A DNA stretch of 64,000 bases, taken from positions 1 to 64,000 of the forward strand of contig NZ_AUBG01000002.1 of NCBI RefSeq assembly GCF_000429125.1, written 5' to 3'. Positions 1 to 7,705 of the stretch are shown one piece after another. Below the pieces are notes generated by a model. That model was not told the origin of the DNA and did not search any database. It worked only from the letters and a program-made list of their open reading frames with translations. Position numbers and translations under genes: made by a program. This DNA comes from Aequorivita capsosiphonis DSM 23843. Its GTDB lineage: Bacteria > Bacteroidota > Bacteroidia > Flavobacteriales > Flavobacteriaceae. How positions within the stretch are numbered: the stretch's first letter is position 1; each line of letters starts with the position of its first letter.

Positions 1-117
1 TTCGATACAATCCCGATGAAAAATCGGGATCACTCAGCCACCTTTGATTGGTCTGAGTACTTTAACAACCAAACAAAGGTTCCTGAGTAGCTCGACGAAG
101 GAGAGCGTATCGAAGGG
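1..117. repeat. Structured intergenic repeat, copy A
   Basis: First of four similar elements in the first 1.24 kb. The outer arms TTCGATAC (start) and GTATCGAAG (near 108-116) are complementary. Inside are a hairpin with arms ATCCCGAT (10-17) and ATCGGGAT (23-30), and a second imperfect hairpin between ACTCAGCCACCTTTG and CAAAGGTTCCTGAGTA. It directly follows the stop of the GIY-YIG gene on the minus strand. The inner arms differ between copies but stay complementary. The element may extend left of the window. Confidence 0.75.
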
Positions 118-121
118 TCGG

Positions 122-421
122 TTATTTCTCCTTATTTTTAAAGATTTTTTTGGCCAATTGAGGTATCAAATGGCTTTCCCCAGAAATTAATGCTTCTTTC
201 TTTTTTCGCGACCATTTCTGTACTTGTTTTTCTCTATTAAAAGCAAAATCAATTCTGTCATATTCCTCGAAATATGCCAGTTTAACAGGTAATCGGTTTT
301 TGGTATAGTTTGAACCTTCGCCTGCTTGGTGTTGATTAAATCTAAACTCCAAGTCTTTCGTACTTCCAGTATAATAGGAATTATCACAGCACAATAATAT
401 GTACATAAAGCCTTTAGCCAT
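122..421 (-). CDS. GIY-YIG nuclease family protein
   Basis: 99-residue single-domain protein of the GIY-YIG endonuclease superfamily (UvrC N-terminal/YhbQ-like). The signature tyrosines fall in YIL (residues 7-9) and YTG (17-19). The family arginine and histidine are visible as R27 and H31, and the metal-binding glutamate lies in the REKQVQKW segment (E64). These small stand-alone proteins are abundant in Flavobacteria; their substrates are mostly unknown, and a DNA repair or structure-specific nuclease role is the family inference. The gene is flanked on both sides by copies of the structured repeat, and the element at 1-117 abuts its stop codon. It has no operon partner. The family is certain from the sequence; the activity is inferred. 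Confidence 0.85.
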   Translation of the reverse strand: MAKGFMYILLCCDNSYYTGSTKDLEFRFNQHQAGEGSNYTKNRLPVKLAYFEEYDRIDFAFNREKQVQKWSRKKKEALISGESHLIPQLAKKIFKNKEK

Positions 422-480
422 ATTTTAAAGATAGTTAATAATAGTTTTATGGAAAAGGACCCTGACCAACTTCAATGCAA

Positions 481-574
481 ATTCTAAACCTTCTTCCCAG
501 TTTAGAATTTACTCGGCCACCTTAGATCCATCTTAATATTAAAAGAAACAATCAAAGGTCCCTGAGTAGCCCGG
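481..574. repeat. Structured intergenic repeat, copy B (5' truncated)
   Basis: Copy without the left outer arm. Its inner hairpin has arms TTCTAAAC (482-489) and GTTTAGAA (500-507), different in sequence from the other copies but perfectly complementary. It is followed by the conserved ACTCGGCCACCTTAG ... CAAAGGTCCCTGAGTAGCCCG portion. It runs straight into copy C. Confidence 0.65.
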
Positions 575-575
575 G

Positions 576-706
576 CTTCGATACAAATTTCAAACTGCTT
601 CGCATTTTGAAATTCACTCAGCCACCTTAGATTGGTCTTAATATTTAAAAAATAGGAATACGCAAAGGCTCCTGAGTAGCCCGACAAAGGAGGGCGTATC
701 GAAGGG
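576..706. repeat. Structured intergenic repeat, copy C
   Basis: Complete copy with outer arms CTTCGATAC (from 576) and GTATCGAAG (about 696-704). The inner hairpin has arms AATTTCAAA (586-594) and TTTGAAATT (606-614). The second imperfect hairpin is ACTCAGCCACCTTAG ... CGCAAAGGCTCCTGAGTAG. It lies just past the stop of the minus-strand membrane protein at 711. Confidence 0.75.
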
Positions 707-710
707 CCAA

Positions 711-1049
711 CTATAAAAACAAATCCCCATATCCCCAAATAATCGTCCCAACAAGACCTGTAATGGTGGAGGCCGCCGACATAAAATCGTGAATAGGATC
801 TTTCTCACGTGCCACCTTAAATTTTTGTTTTAGTCCAATATTCGCATTAAATAAATTTTCAATCTCAGCTTTTTTCATATCAGATAAAATAAACTGAATC
901 GCTACCGAAACAAAACTCAAGACAGCGCCAGACCTTCCAAACCAATCTTCAGTTGCATCAATTGAAAAGTAGCCGGAGATAATGCAAAATGCTATACCGA
1001 ATATTAGTAGAAGGAAAGGGGTTCTATACTTTTTTCTGTTTATTACCAT
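711..1049 (-). CDS. Small hydrophobic membrane protein of unknown function
   Basis: 112 residues from the ATG at 1049. The longer open frame to 1181 was rejected because its first 44 codons lie in repeat copy D. Three hydrophobic stretches can be seen: after the opening INRKKYRTP segment, in the middle around GAVLSFVSVAIQFIL, and at the C-terminus ending WGYGDLF. A polar, lysine-rich loop containing a KFKVAREKDP segment precedes the last one. I do not recognise a family. It is enclosed between repeat copies C and D, so it is probably transcribed alone. Confidence 0.6.
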   Translation of the reverse strand: MVINRKKYRTPFLLLIFGIAFCIISGYFSIDATEDWFGRSGAVLSFVSVAIQFILSDMKKAEIENLFNANIGLKQKFKVAREKDPIHDFMSAASTITGLVGTIIWGYGDLFL

Positions 1050-1089
1050 GGTGTTTTGGTTTTTAGCTAAAATTAAATAAAAAATTCGG

Positions 1090-1240
1090 CTTCGATACAA
1101 ATTCCAAACCAGCTTCGCGGTTTGGAATTCACTCAGCCACCTTTGATTGGTCTTAAATATTAAACAAAAAATACTAAGCAAAGGTTCCTGAGTAGTCCGA
1201 CGAAGGAGAGTGTATCGAAGGGGGAGGGCGTATCGAAGGG
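1090..1240. repeat. Structured intergenic repeat, copy D with duplicated 3' arm
   Basis: Complete copy. The outer arms are CTTCGATAC (1090-1098) and GTATCGAAG (1212-1220). The inner hairpin has 11-bp arms, AATTCCAAACC (1100-1110) and GGTTTGGAATT (1119-1129). The right outer arm is duplicated: GGAGGGCGTATCGAAGGGG follows immediately. It sits upstream of the secreted-protein gene at 1275. Confidence 0.75.
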
Positions 1241-1274
1241 GAGCAGAGAGAACTAATTTATATATATTAGCTAA

Positions 1275-1871
1275 ATGAAAAATCTATTTCTTAATATTTG
1301 TTTAATCTTGGCAGGAAGTGTATTTGCACAATCTGTTTCCGAAGAAGATGTTGTTGGAGTTTATAGAGAAAAAAGTAATGATCCTGTAGGAGGAAGTACA
1401 TTAATATTTCTTCCAGATTGTACTTTTGTAATTGCTTATTTTGGAGGGGTTCAAAAAGGAACTTGGGAACGTAAAGGAGAAATGGTTCTTCTTAATGTAA
1501 GCACAGAACCCCAGTTCGCTTTATATGGCAGAAAGCTAAACAGCTTAGGAAATAAAACGAAGATTGATTTTTCAATGGATGCCGATAACGGCGCAATGGT
1601 GGGACTAGATTCAAATAAAAAAACAACATTAAATCCTGTTTTTAACCGGGATGCCAATTGCTTTAGTCACCCTTATGTATTTACTCAAGAAGAGAAATTG
1701 ATTCAATTACACGCCGCGCAAGCTTCAAGAGAATGGGAAGGTTCGAATTCAGAAGAAAAACCCTATACTCAAGTTTATCACTTTAATATTTTCGGAGCTT
1801 ACAATGATTTGATTTTAATAAACCTACCACCAGAATACACTACGAAATCCACCGGTCAGGCAATGTATTAA
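1275..1871 (+). CDS. Secreted protein of unknown function, 5' part of a stop-interrupted gene
   Basis: 198 codons from ATG to TAA at 1869-1871. The N-terminus is a clear Sec signal peptide (basic MKN start, hydrophobic core, cleavage near FAQS at about residue 19). The mature part opens with a stretch around DVVGVYREKSNDPVGGSTLIF that resembles lipocalin-like small beta domains, but I cannot assign it. The reading frame continues past the TAA with no shift, and codon-like sequence runs to the stop at 2148-2150, so the ancestral product was probably about 291 residues. This part alone would yield a truncated exported protein. Expression signals are not evident apart from repeat copy D upstream. 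Confidence 0.65.
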   Translation: MKNLFLNICLILAGSVFAQSVSEEDVVGVYREKSNDPVGGSTLIFLPDCTFVIAYFGGVQKGTWERKGEMVLLNVSTEPQFALYGRKLNSLGNKTKIDFSMDADNGAMVGLDSNKKTTLNPVFNRDANCFSHPYVFTQEEKLIQLHAAQASREWEGSNSEEKPYTQVYHFNIFGAYNDLILINLPPEYTTKSTGQAMY

Positions 1872-2150
1872 GACGGCAAATTATATATGGGACCTGAAGA
1901 TGATGAAGGGATGGCAAAAAGACCTTTAGAAAGCTTAAGTGACGAAGACTCCACTTTTATAAAACAATTCTCAAACAAGAGCCTCCTTCCAGATCAAATT
2001 CAAAATGGAGATGAGTTTTTTCCATATACTGAAAATCCTACGGAAGAAGAATTGCAAGCCTATAATCGTATCGATGTTTTAGAAATTTCTCAGGAAGTTA
2101 TTACGATTGAAGATGAACCCTTTTTTACAGCTACTTGTGCTGAGGATTGA
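1872..2150 (+). pseudogene. In-frame 3' remainder of the interrupted secreted-protein gene
   Basis: Continues the 1275 frame directly after the TAA at 1869-1871: ...GQAMY, stop, DGKLYMGPEDDEGMAK... An internal ATG at 1887 gives an 87-residue open frame, but there is no separate signal or gene context. The acidic, charged composition (DEDSTF, NPTEEELQAY, ITIEDEP) fits the C-terminal half of one protein. Explanations are a nonsense mutation, a sequencing error or, less likely, programmed readthrough. Confidence 0.6.
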
Positions 2151-2287
2151 TGGTCTTAAATCTTAAATCTGCTAAAATTGAATGGACTTGGGATGTCTAA
2201 CCCATACTAATTTTGCACAAGCCACAATTAACGTCACCTTAATATAAAACGAATATTGCGTTTGCTATATTTAGAAAAAACAAAAAG

Positions 2288-4027
2288 ATGGCAAAAAAAG
2301 TAGCAGATTTATTAGTAGAAAATTTAGTAAACGCAGGTGTTAAAAGGTTATACGCCGTTACCGGAGATAGTTTAAACCCCATCAACGATGCGGTAAGACG
2401 AGATGGAAGGTTGGAGTGGATTCATGTAAGCCATGAAGAAGCTGGAGCCTATGCCGCCTCTATGGATGCCGAACTTGACGGTATAGGTTGCTGTATGGGC
2501 AGTAGTGGACCAGGCCACGTACACTTGGTTAATGGTCTATACGATGCCAACCGAGCAGGAAATCCCGTAATTGCCATTGCCACCACCATAAACACCGACA
2601 AAGCGGGGATGGATAATTTTCAGGAGACCAATGTCGTCAAACTTTTTGACGATTGCAGTAAATACTGTGTTATGGCCAACACTCCACAACAGGCTGCTAC
2701 AGCATTTCAATCCGCAATTCAGCACGCCATCCAAGACAGGGGAGTGGCTGTAGTGGGCTTACCAGGTGATGTTTCAGAAGCAGATGTTGAGAATATTCCC
2801 ACCGCTCATAAAAATTTCTACACCAACTCCAGACTTATTCCGGGAAAGAAAGAAATGGCACAATTGGCAGAAGTGATCAACTCCAATAAAAAAGTGATGC
2901 TATTCTGTGGGTATGGTTGTAAAGACGCTCAAGAAGAGGCTATGCAACTTTCAGAAAAACTAAATGCTCCTATGGGCTTTAGTTTCCGTGGTAAAATATT
3001 TTTTGATAAAACAAGTAATCCCTATGCTGTAGGCTTAAATGGTTTGTTAGGTAACAAATCAGGATTTAAATCTATGCACGAAGCTGATCTCCTTATCTTA
3101 TTAGGAACGGATTTTCCTTACACCGACTTTTTACCTGAGGAAAACACCATTATCCAAATAGATCATAAACCCGAACGCATTGGTCGCCGTGCCAAAGTAG
3201 ATTACGGATATGCAGGTGATATAAAAGACACCTTGGAGGCCTTGCTCCCGAAGCTAGATAAAAAGACTGATGATGCGTTTTTAAAAGACATGAGGAAATT
3301 ACATGCCGAACAAGAAGATAAATATGCTTCTTATGTAGAAGCCAAATCCAAAGAAAATAATATTCATCCAGAGTTTGTGGCGTCTGTAATTGATGACCTC
3401 GCTGCAGATGATGCTATTTTTACTGTTGATACCGGTATGTCTGCTGTTTGGGCTGCTAGATACATTAAGGGGAAACGCAATCGTTACCTCACAGGTTCTT
3501 TTAACCACGGTTCCATGGCAAATGCTATGCCCATGGCCATTGGGGCAGGACTATCCAGGCCAGAGCGCCAAGTTATTGCTTTATGTGGTGACGGAGGAAT
3601 TAGCATGCTCTTGGGTGACTTGATGACGATTAGCCAATACAATATTCCCGTAAAAATTATAATCTTCAACAACCGTACTTTGGGAATGGTTAAACTGGAA
3701 ATGCAGGTGGCGGGATATCCTGAATGGCAGACCGACATGAAAAACCCGGATTTTGCCAAAGTTGCAGAAGCTATGGATATAAAAGCTTGGAATGTGGATG
3801 AATGCCAAGATGTTAAAAGTGTCTTGCAAGAGGCAATGGCACATGATGGCCCTGCTCTTGTAAATATTTTTACCGATCCTGACGCTTTGGCTATGCCTCC
3901 AAAAGTAGAATTTAGTCAAATGAAGGGATTCGCAACAAGTATGGGCAAATTAATGCTGAATGGACAAGCCGCCGATGTGATTGATACTGCAAAATCTAAT
4001 ATGAAATATTTGAAGGAATTATTTTAG
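2288..4027 (+). CDS. poxB: Pyruvate:quinone oxidoreductase (PoxB-type ThDP enzyme)
   Basis: 579 residues, close to the 572 of Escherichia coli PoxB, which it resembles along its whole length. The family enzyme decarboxylates pyruvate to acetate and CO2 and passes electrons via FAD to membrane quinone. Visible features: ThDP-activating glutamate in the VSHEEAGAYAA segment (about residues 48-56), the SGPGHVHLVNGL segment, the FAD-domain LLGTDFPY, and the ThDP/Mg motif from GDG (434-436) to NN (461-462). The C-terminal tail (KGFATSMGKL then DTAKSNMKYLKELF) aligns with the E. coli membrane-association region. It is a single gene followed by a degenerate repeat. A non-oxidative relative such as acetolactate synthase is unlikely given the PoxB-like tail. 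Confidence 0.88.
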   Translation: MAKKVADLLVENLVNAGVKRLYAVTGDSLNPINDAVRRDGRLEWIHVSHEEAGAYAASMDAELDGIGCCMGSSGPGHVHLVNGLYDANRAGNPVIAIATTINTDKAGMDNFQETNVVKLFDDCSKYCVMANTPQQAATAFQSAIQHAIQDRGVAVVGLPGDVSEADVENIPTAHKNFYTNSRLIPGKKEMAQLAEVINSNKKVMLFCGYGCKDAQEEAMQLSEKLNAPMGFSFRGKIFFDKTSNPYAVGLNGLLGNKSGFKSMHEADLLILLGTDFPYTDFLPEENTIIQIDHKPERIGRRAKVDYGYAGDIKDTLEALLPKLDKKTDDAFLKDMRKLHAEQEDKYASYVEAKSKENNIHPEFVASVIDDLAADDAIFTVDTGMSAVWAARYIKGKRNRYLTGSFNHGSMANAMPMAIGAGLSRPERQVIALCGDGGISMLLGDLMTISQYNIPVKIIIFNNRTLGMVKLEMQVAGYPEWQTDMKNPDFAKVAEAMDIKAWNVDECQDVKSVLQEAMAHDGPALVNIFTDPDALAMPPKVEFSQMKGFATSMGKLMLNGQAADVIDTAKSNMKYLKELF

Positions 4028-4067
4028 GGTATGCAATCCTTTATATATAATTTGTAATTATCCAGAT

Positions 4068-4132
4068 CCTCGATACAATTCCATCCCGATATGAGTCGGA
4101 ACGGAATCACTCGGATACCTTTGATTCTTCAT
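4068..4132. repeat. Degenerate copy of the structured repeat (copy E)
   Basis: Retains CTCGATACAA, an imperfect inner hairpin in which ATTCC pairs with GGAAT and CCGA with TCGG, and an ACTCGGATACCTTTG block. The right half of the element is missing. It lies between the poxB stop and the convergent gene at 4191. Confidence 0.5.
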
Positions 4133-4190
4133 GAAATAATATATGGAGTTTTAGCTAAGGGATTGACGGAATGAAATTAAGAATAATAGT

Positions 4191-4880
4191 TTATTTCTCT
4201 TTAAACACAGGATCTTTGGAAAGTGATGGTTTTTCTTTTTGAATACTTTTAAATTTAAACCATTCGTCTCCGATAAAAAAATATAACTCGCCATTATCCT
4301 TCCTATCAATCAATACTTGCAGTTTTTCATTTTCAATTAAATAGTTTAGAAAGCGGCCAATTTGCTCTTCCTCAATATTCAAATTGTTGAGCATATATTC
4401 CGTAAAATGATCTTCTAAAAAAATCAGATTACGCTCCTTTTTTTCAAATTGAATATATTTTTTCAGTCTTTTCGTTCGTCCGCTGATTGCATTTATAATA
4501 GGATCTACCTGCAATGAACCACCTAAAAGAGACAAGAGATGAATAGGTTTAAAATTTCCTGCGGTATAGAGCTGCCTTTCATATTGAGTGAGCGGTTTTA
4601 TTTCTTTTTGAATAATTCCGAGGGAAACAGCATCGAATTTAGATTTTGATTTAACAATTACTTCATCCAACTTATTTACTTGCTCAAATAATGAAGGTTT
4701 TAGGGTGTCTGAGAGCTGAGGTTTTATAGATTCTTGAAGATTTTCTTTTGAAAGAACTGTAGCTGCTTTTTGGATATCCAAAATTGTGTCATTTGCGGAA
4801 GAAGTAGTCTTCGTTTCCTTATTTTGAGAAAACGAATAAAGGGAGTATAAAATTAACAAGCTTGTAAATATTAACTTCAT
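4191..4880 (-). CDS. Exported protein of unknown function
   Basis: 229 residues with a clear signal peptide (MKLIFTSLLILYSLYSFSQ, cleavage near residue 19). A low-complexity T/K/S-rich linker follows, then a conserved-looking core running from about LDEVIVKSKSK through YTAGNFKPIHLLSLLGG to SGRTKRLKKYIQFEKKER. This core recalls an uncharacterised group of Bacteroidota periplasmic proteins; I cannot give it a function. No lipobox and no sorting domain are visible, so it is probably periplasmic. It is convergent with poxB and stands 64 bp downstream of the TauE/SafE gene on the same strand, but no shared role is evident. Confidence 0.65.
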   Translation of the reverse strand: MKLIFTSLLILYSLYSFSQNKETKTTSSANDTILDIQKAATVLSKENLQESIKPQLSDTLKPSLFEQVNKLDEVIVKSKSKFDAVSLGIIQKEIKPLTQYERQLYTAGNFKPIHLLSLLGGSLQVDPIINAISGRTKRLKKYIQFEKKERNLIFLEDHFTEYMLNNLNIEEEQIGRFLNYLIENEKLQVLIDRKDNGELYFFIGDEWFKFKSIQKEKPSLSKDPVFKEK

Positions 4881-4943
4881 TCGCTTTTAAAGTTAGAGTA
4901 GAACTTCAAAAATAGAAATGTTTAGATATTCTTCTGTTAAAAA

Positions 4944-5678
4944 TTATATAAGAGATTGACCAACTAAAACTACACCAATCACAATCAACCCCCAGTAAAC
5001 AAATTTTAAAAAGCTATTATTATTTAATTGAAGGTTGAGGTATCTTCCGAGGAAAATTGCAGGTAATACCACAGGAAGCGAAATAAGGAAGTAATAAGTT
5101 ACCGTCCAAGTCCACAAACCTTTGTACCAAAAGCCAAACATTCCGATAATGCCGGCAGGTAGAAAATAGGCCTGTAAAGTAGCCCGAAAGTGTTTTGCGC
5201 TCCATTTGCGAAGATTGCCATAGATAACCAACGGCGGACCATTCAATCCATAAGCCCCACCGAGAATACCCGACAAAAATCCGCAGATAAAAAGCAAAAG
5301 TTTATTATCAGTTTTCAGTTGGAATTCACTTTTTGAGAAAATAGAATATACCGAATACAAAATGATTAAAATTCCCAGAATGGTTTTTACTATATTTTCA
5401 TTGCCGTAAATCAGCAGTAACAATCCAATGGGAATTCCTAAGACAGCAAAGAGAAGCAACCACTTTGCACTGTGAAAATGAATTTGTTTCCTGTCCTGAA
5501 CAACTACAATCGTCGCGATAAAAATAGAAATAAGCACCGCAAGCGGAACAGCGGTTTCAATAGGAATAAAAAATATCAATAATGGTACTGCGACTAAAGA
5601 TTCTCCAAAACCAAAAGTGGAGCGAACCAAAGTAGCTATAAAGACTATTATTAAAATGTAGAAGGTTATTGATTCCAT
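4944..5678 (-). CDS. TauE/SafE family sulfite exporter-like permease
   Basis: 244 residues, almost entirely hydrophobic, with about eight predicted membrane spans in the two-half layout of the TauE/SafE (DUF81) family. Diagnostic segments are the N-terminal STFGFGESLVAVPLL and the second-half GFLSGILGGAYGLNGPPLVIYG, which carry the glycine-rich paired repeats of this family. Known members export sulfite or organosulfonates or move other anions; the substrate cannot be told from the sequence. No sulfur-metabolism gene is nearby. Starting at the ATG at 5678 gives the first helix directly. Confidence 0.85.
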   Translation of the reverse strand: MESITFYILIIVFIATLVRSTFGFGESLVAVPLLIFFIPIETAVPLAVLISIFIATIVVVQDRKQIHFHSAKWLLLFAVLGIPIGLLLLIYGNENIVKTILGILIILYSVYSIFSKSEFQLKTDNKLLLFICGFLSGILGGAYGLNGPPLVIYGNLRKWSAKHFRATLQAYFLPAGIIGMFGFWYKGLWTWTVTYYFLISLPVVLPAIFLGRYLNLQLNNNSFLKFVYWGLIVIGVVLVGQSLI

Positions 5679-5764
5679 TAAAAGACCAGGGCTTTAAGCT
5701 AAAATAATTTCAGAAATGTAAATTTTTTTGAATACCTATACCCATAGCCTAACTGAAAAAGAAT

Positions 5765-6223
5765 TTAATTTTTCACCAAAACATAAGCATTCAAAGAAGT
5801 GGCGACCAATAACCAAAGAAAGTAGGCCGCCACTAATAGTGATTTTAACCCCATCTTCGGCCAATAATAAAAAAGAAAAAATCCAACTACTGCGGTAAGT
5901 GCAGCAATGACAAATAAGCCTCCTAGAACTTGTTGATAATTGAAGAAAATAGGATTCCACGCAATTGCCAATATATAAAGTAAGACCAATGCGCCTATAA
6001 AAAGGTTTCTGTTCTCTACTAGGGGCCATAAATACGCCAAATAGATACTAAAACAAATTAACGTTACGGTCCAAGAAAGGCCAACAATCAAGCCAGAAGG
6101 AGTCCAGGGTGCTGTGTGCATACTGGCATACCACTCAGATTTTGGACCTTCTCCGCCTAGAAAACGGCCAAGGCCTATAGAAGCAAAATTCAGTATTAAG
6201 AATATGATGAGTCTGTAAACCAT
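5765..6223 (-). CDS. tspO: TspO/MBR family tryptophan-rich sensory protein (paralogue 1)
   Basis: 152 residues with five hydrophobic spans. Family hallmarks are the tryptophan-rich loop (SEWYASMHTAPWTPSG), the WNPIFF segment in the middle and the closing ATSLNAYV stretch. TspO proteins bind porphyrins and other tetrapyrroles and are linked to oxidative and light stress. A paralogue of the same length at 22263-22721 is about two-thirds identical by eye. The gene is alone on its strand between the TauE/SafE gene and the divergent AraC-type regulator. Confidence 0.9.
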   Translation of the reverse strand: MVYRLIIFLILNFASIGLGRFLGGEGPKSEWYASMHTAPWTPSGLIVGLSWTVTLICFSIYLAYLWPLVENRNLFIGALVLLYILAIAWNPIFFNYQQVLGGLFVIAALTAVVGFFLFYYWPKMGLKSLLVAAYFLWLLVATSLNAYVLVKN

Positions 6224-6373
6224 TTTAATTTTATTTTAATTTCGGATAAAAAGAAAGATTTTCAAAACTTAAGAATCAATAATTGTACAAGGCAAAAATA
6301 GAGCAAAATCCCCTCAATTCTTAATGTTACAATGGAAGACTTATATTCTTGTTGCGTTTGAGCTATAATCGTC

Positions 6374-6411
6374 TAGAACTAAGTATTAAAAATTCTAGCT
6401 AATTAGTTCTA
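6374..6411. promoter_or_regulatory. Inverted repeat upstream of the AraC-type regulator
   Basis: Perfect 9-bp arms TAGAACTAA (6374-6382) and TTAGTTCTA (6403-6411), centred about 80 bp before the start codon at 6473. The placement in the promoter region suggests an operator, perhaps for autoregulation or for a second regulator. The binding protein is unknown. Confidence 0.35.
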
Positions 6412-6472
6412 AGTCAAGTCTGTATTTCAATAATTTAAAAAAATAACGTACATTACATTTAAAACTAAGCAG

Positions 6473-7561
6473 ATGCCCTTATTTATGGACTTCCACGACC
6501 TTCCTGAGGGTCTTACAGCAAAGCATGTTGCAGAGATGCATCAAGCCGACTTAGATATTGAGCACAAATATAATTGTCGTGGGTTGACCTACTGGTGTGA
6601 TGAAAAAAGACAAACAGCTTTTTGTTTAATAGATGCGCCAGATAAACAAGCGGTTATAGACTTGCATAAAAATTCCCATGGTGCTATTCCACAGCGCATT
6701 ATTGAAGTTAATGACACCATAGTAGAATCCTTTTTAGGCCGTATTGAAGATCCGGAAAAATCAAAAAATACAAAGCTGAACATAGTTAATGATCCTGCTT
6801 TTAGAACCCTTATGATTGTTAAGCTAAAGCATAAAATCTTAAGAACTCAAGAGATAAATACTTTAAAAGCCGCAATTAGAGGCTATAGCTCTTCAATAGA
6901 AACATTAACGTCTAATTATAATGGTCGTTTAGTACGACACGAAGCAAACACCTTTTTAATGTCTTTTAAATCTGTTACAGATGCTATTAATTGTGCGATA
7001 AAAATTCAAGAATCTTACAATTGTGTTATTACTCCAGATTTAGAGTTTAGAATAGGAATAAGCGCTGGAATTCCAGTTACTGACAAGGAAGGCATTTTTG
7101 AGGACACCATAAAAACCTCCGATTATTTATGCGATATAGCCAAGGCAGATATTGCTATAACAACTGCTGTTAAAGATCTCTATGAAGGGGAAAACCAAAA
7201 TAAGCCAATAGCTGAAAGTAAAATCATTCGTGCTTTGAGTAGTACGGAGGAAGAATTTATAACTCAACTGATGGATTATACCGAAAAAATATGGTCGAAT
7301 CCAGAAACAGGCGTCAATAATTTTGAAGCGAATTTAGGTTATAGCAAATCTAAATTATACCGCACCATGATGAATTTGGTCAGTAAATCTCCGAATACGT
7401 TTCTAAGAGATTATCGTTTAAACAAAGCATTAGAATTATTGGAAAAACAGAATTCTAATATTTCTGAAATTGCTTATCAAACAGGCTTTAGCAGCCCTGC
7501 CTACTTTTCAAAATGTTTCTATAAAAAATATGGAATTCTACCTTCAAATTTTTATAGCTAA
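6473..7561 (+). CDS. DUF4242 / cyclase-like / AraC-type transcriptional regulator
   Basis: 362 residues with three regions. Residues 1-85 match the DUF4242 (SCO4226-like, possible nickel-binding) fold: MPLFMDFHDL start, then HQADLDIEHKY and a PDKQAVIDLHKNSHG segment. Residues about 100-245 look like a degenerate nucleotide-cyclase homology domain (FRTLMIVKLKH, then RIGISAGIPVTD near 190-200) without an obvious catalytic metal pair. Residues about 262-362 are an AraC HTH domain with the usual second helix SNISEIAYQTGFSSPAYFSKCF. The protein probably senses a ligand or metal and controls the next gene: a direct repeat spaced like AraC half-sites lies between them. Domain calls are firm for DUF4242 and AraC, weaker for the middle. 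Confidence 0.85.
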   Translation: MPLFMDFHDLPEGLTAKHVAEMHQADLDIEHKYNCRGLTYWCDEKRQTAFCLIDAPDKQAVIDLHKNSHGAIPQRIIEVNDTIVESFLGRIEDPEKSKNTKLNIVNDPAFRTLMIVKLKHKILRTQEINTLKAAIRGYSSSIETLTSNYNGRLVRHEANTFLMSFKSVTDAINCAIKIQESYNCVITPDLEFRIGISAGIPVTDKEGIFEDTIKTSDYLCDIAKADIAITTAVKDLYEGENQNKPIAESKIIRALSSTEEEFITQLMDYTEKIWSNPETGVNNFEANLGYSKSKLYRTMMNLVSKSPNTFLRDYRLNKALELLEKQNSNISEIAYQTGFSSPAYFSKCFYKKYGILPSNFYS

Positions 7562-7605
7562 TAAATATATCTCTGTACTACAAATAGTTAGACACCTATT
7601 TCTTC

Positions 7606-7636
7606 TTGGTCTAAAATTACATTTATTTGGTCTAAA
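7606..7636 (+). promoter_or_regulatory. Candidate AraC-type operator: 21-bp-spaced direct repeat
   Basis: TTGGTCTAAA occurs at 7606-7615 and again at 7627-7636, same strand, exactly 21 bp start to start. AraC-family activators commonly bind two direct half-sites about two helical turns apart. The site is about 70-100 bp before the flavoenzyme start at 7706 and follows the AraC-type gene. A short palindrome (GATTGA, 3-nt loop, TCAATC) lies just downstream at 7645-7659. Confidence 0.5.
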
Positions 7637-7705
7637 CGTAGAATGATTGAAAATCAATCTGTTCTACTTTTGATTAGAATCAATTTTTAACCAAATAAAT
7701 AAAAG

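Noticed and set aside
502-738. Open frame on the minus strand in the repeat region, 78 codons
   Set aside because: Lies wholly in structured repeat copies B and C; palindromic sequence stays open by chance.
1049-1181. N-terminal extension of the small membrane protein
   Set aside because: Its codons fall in repeat copy D and are unlike a signal or domain; ATG at 1049 fits better.
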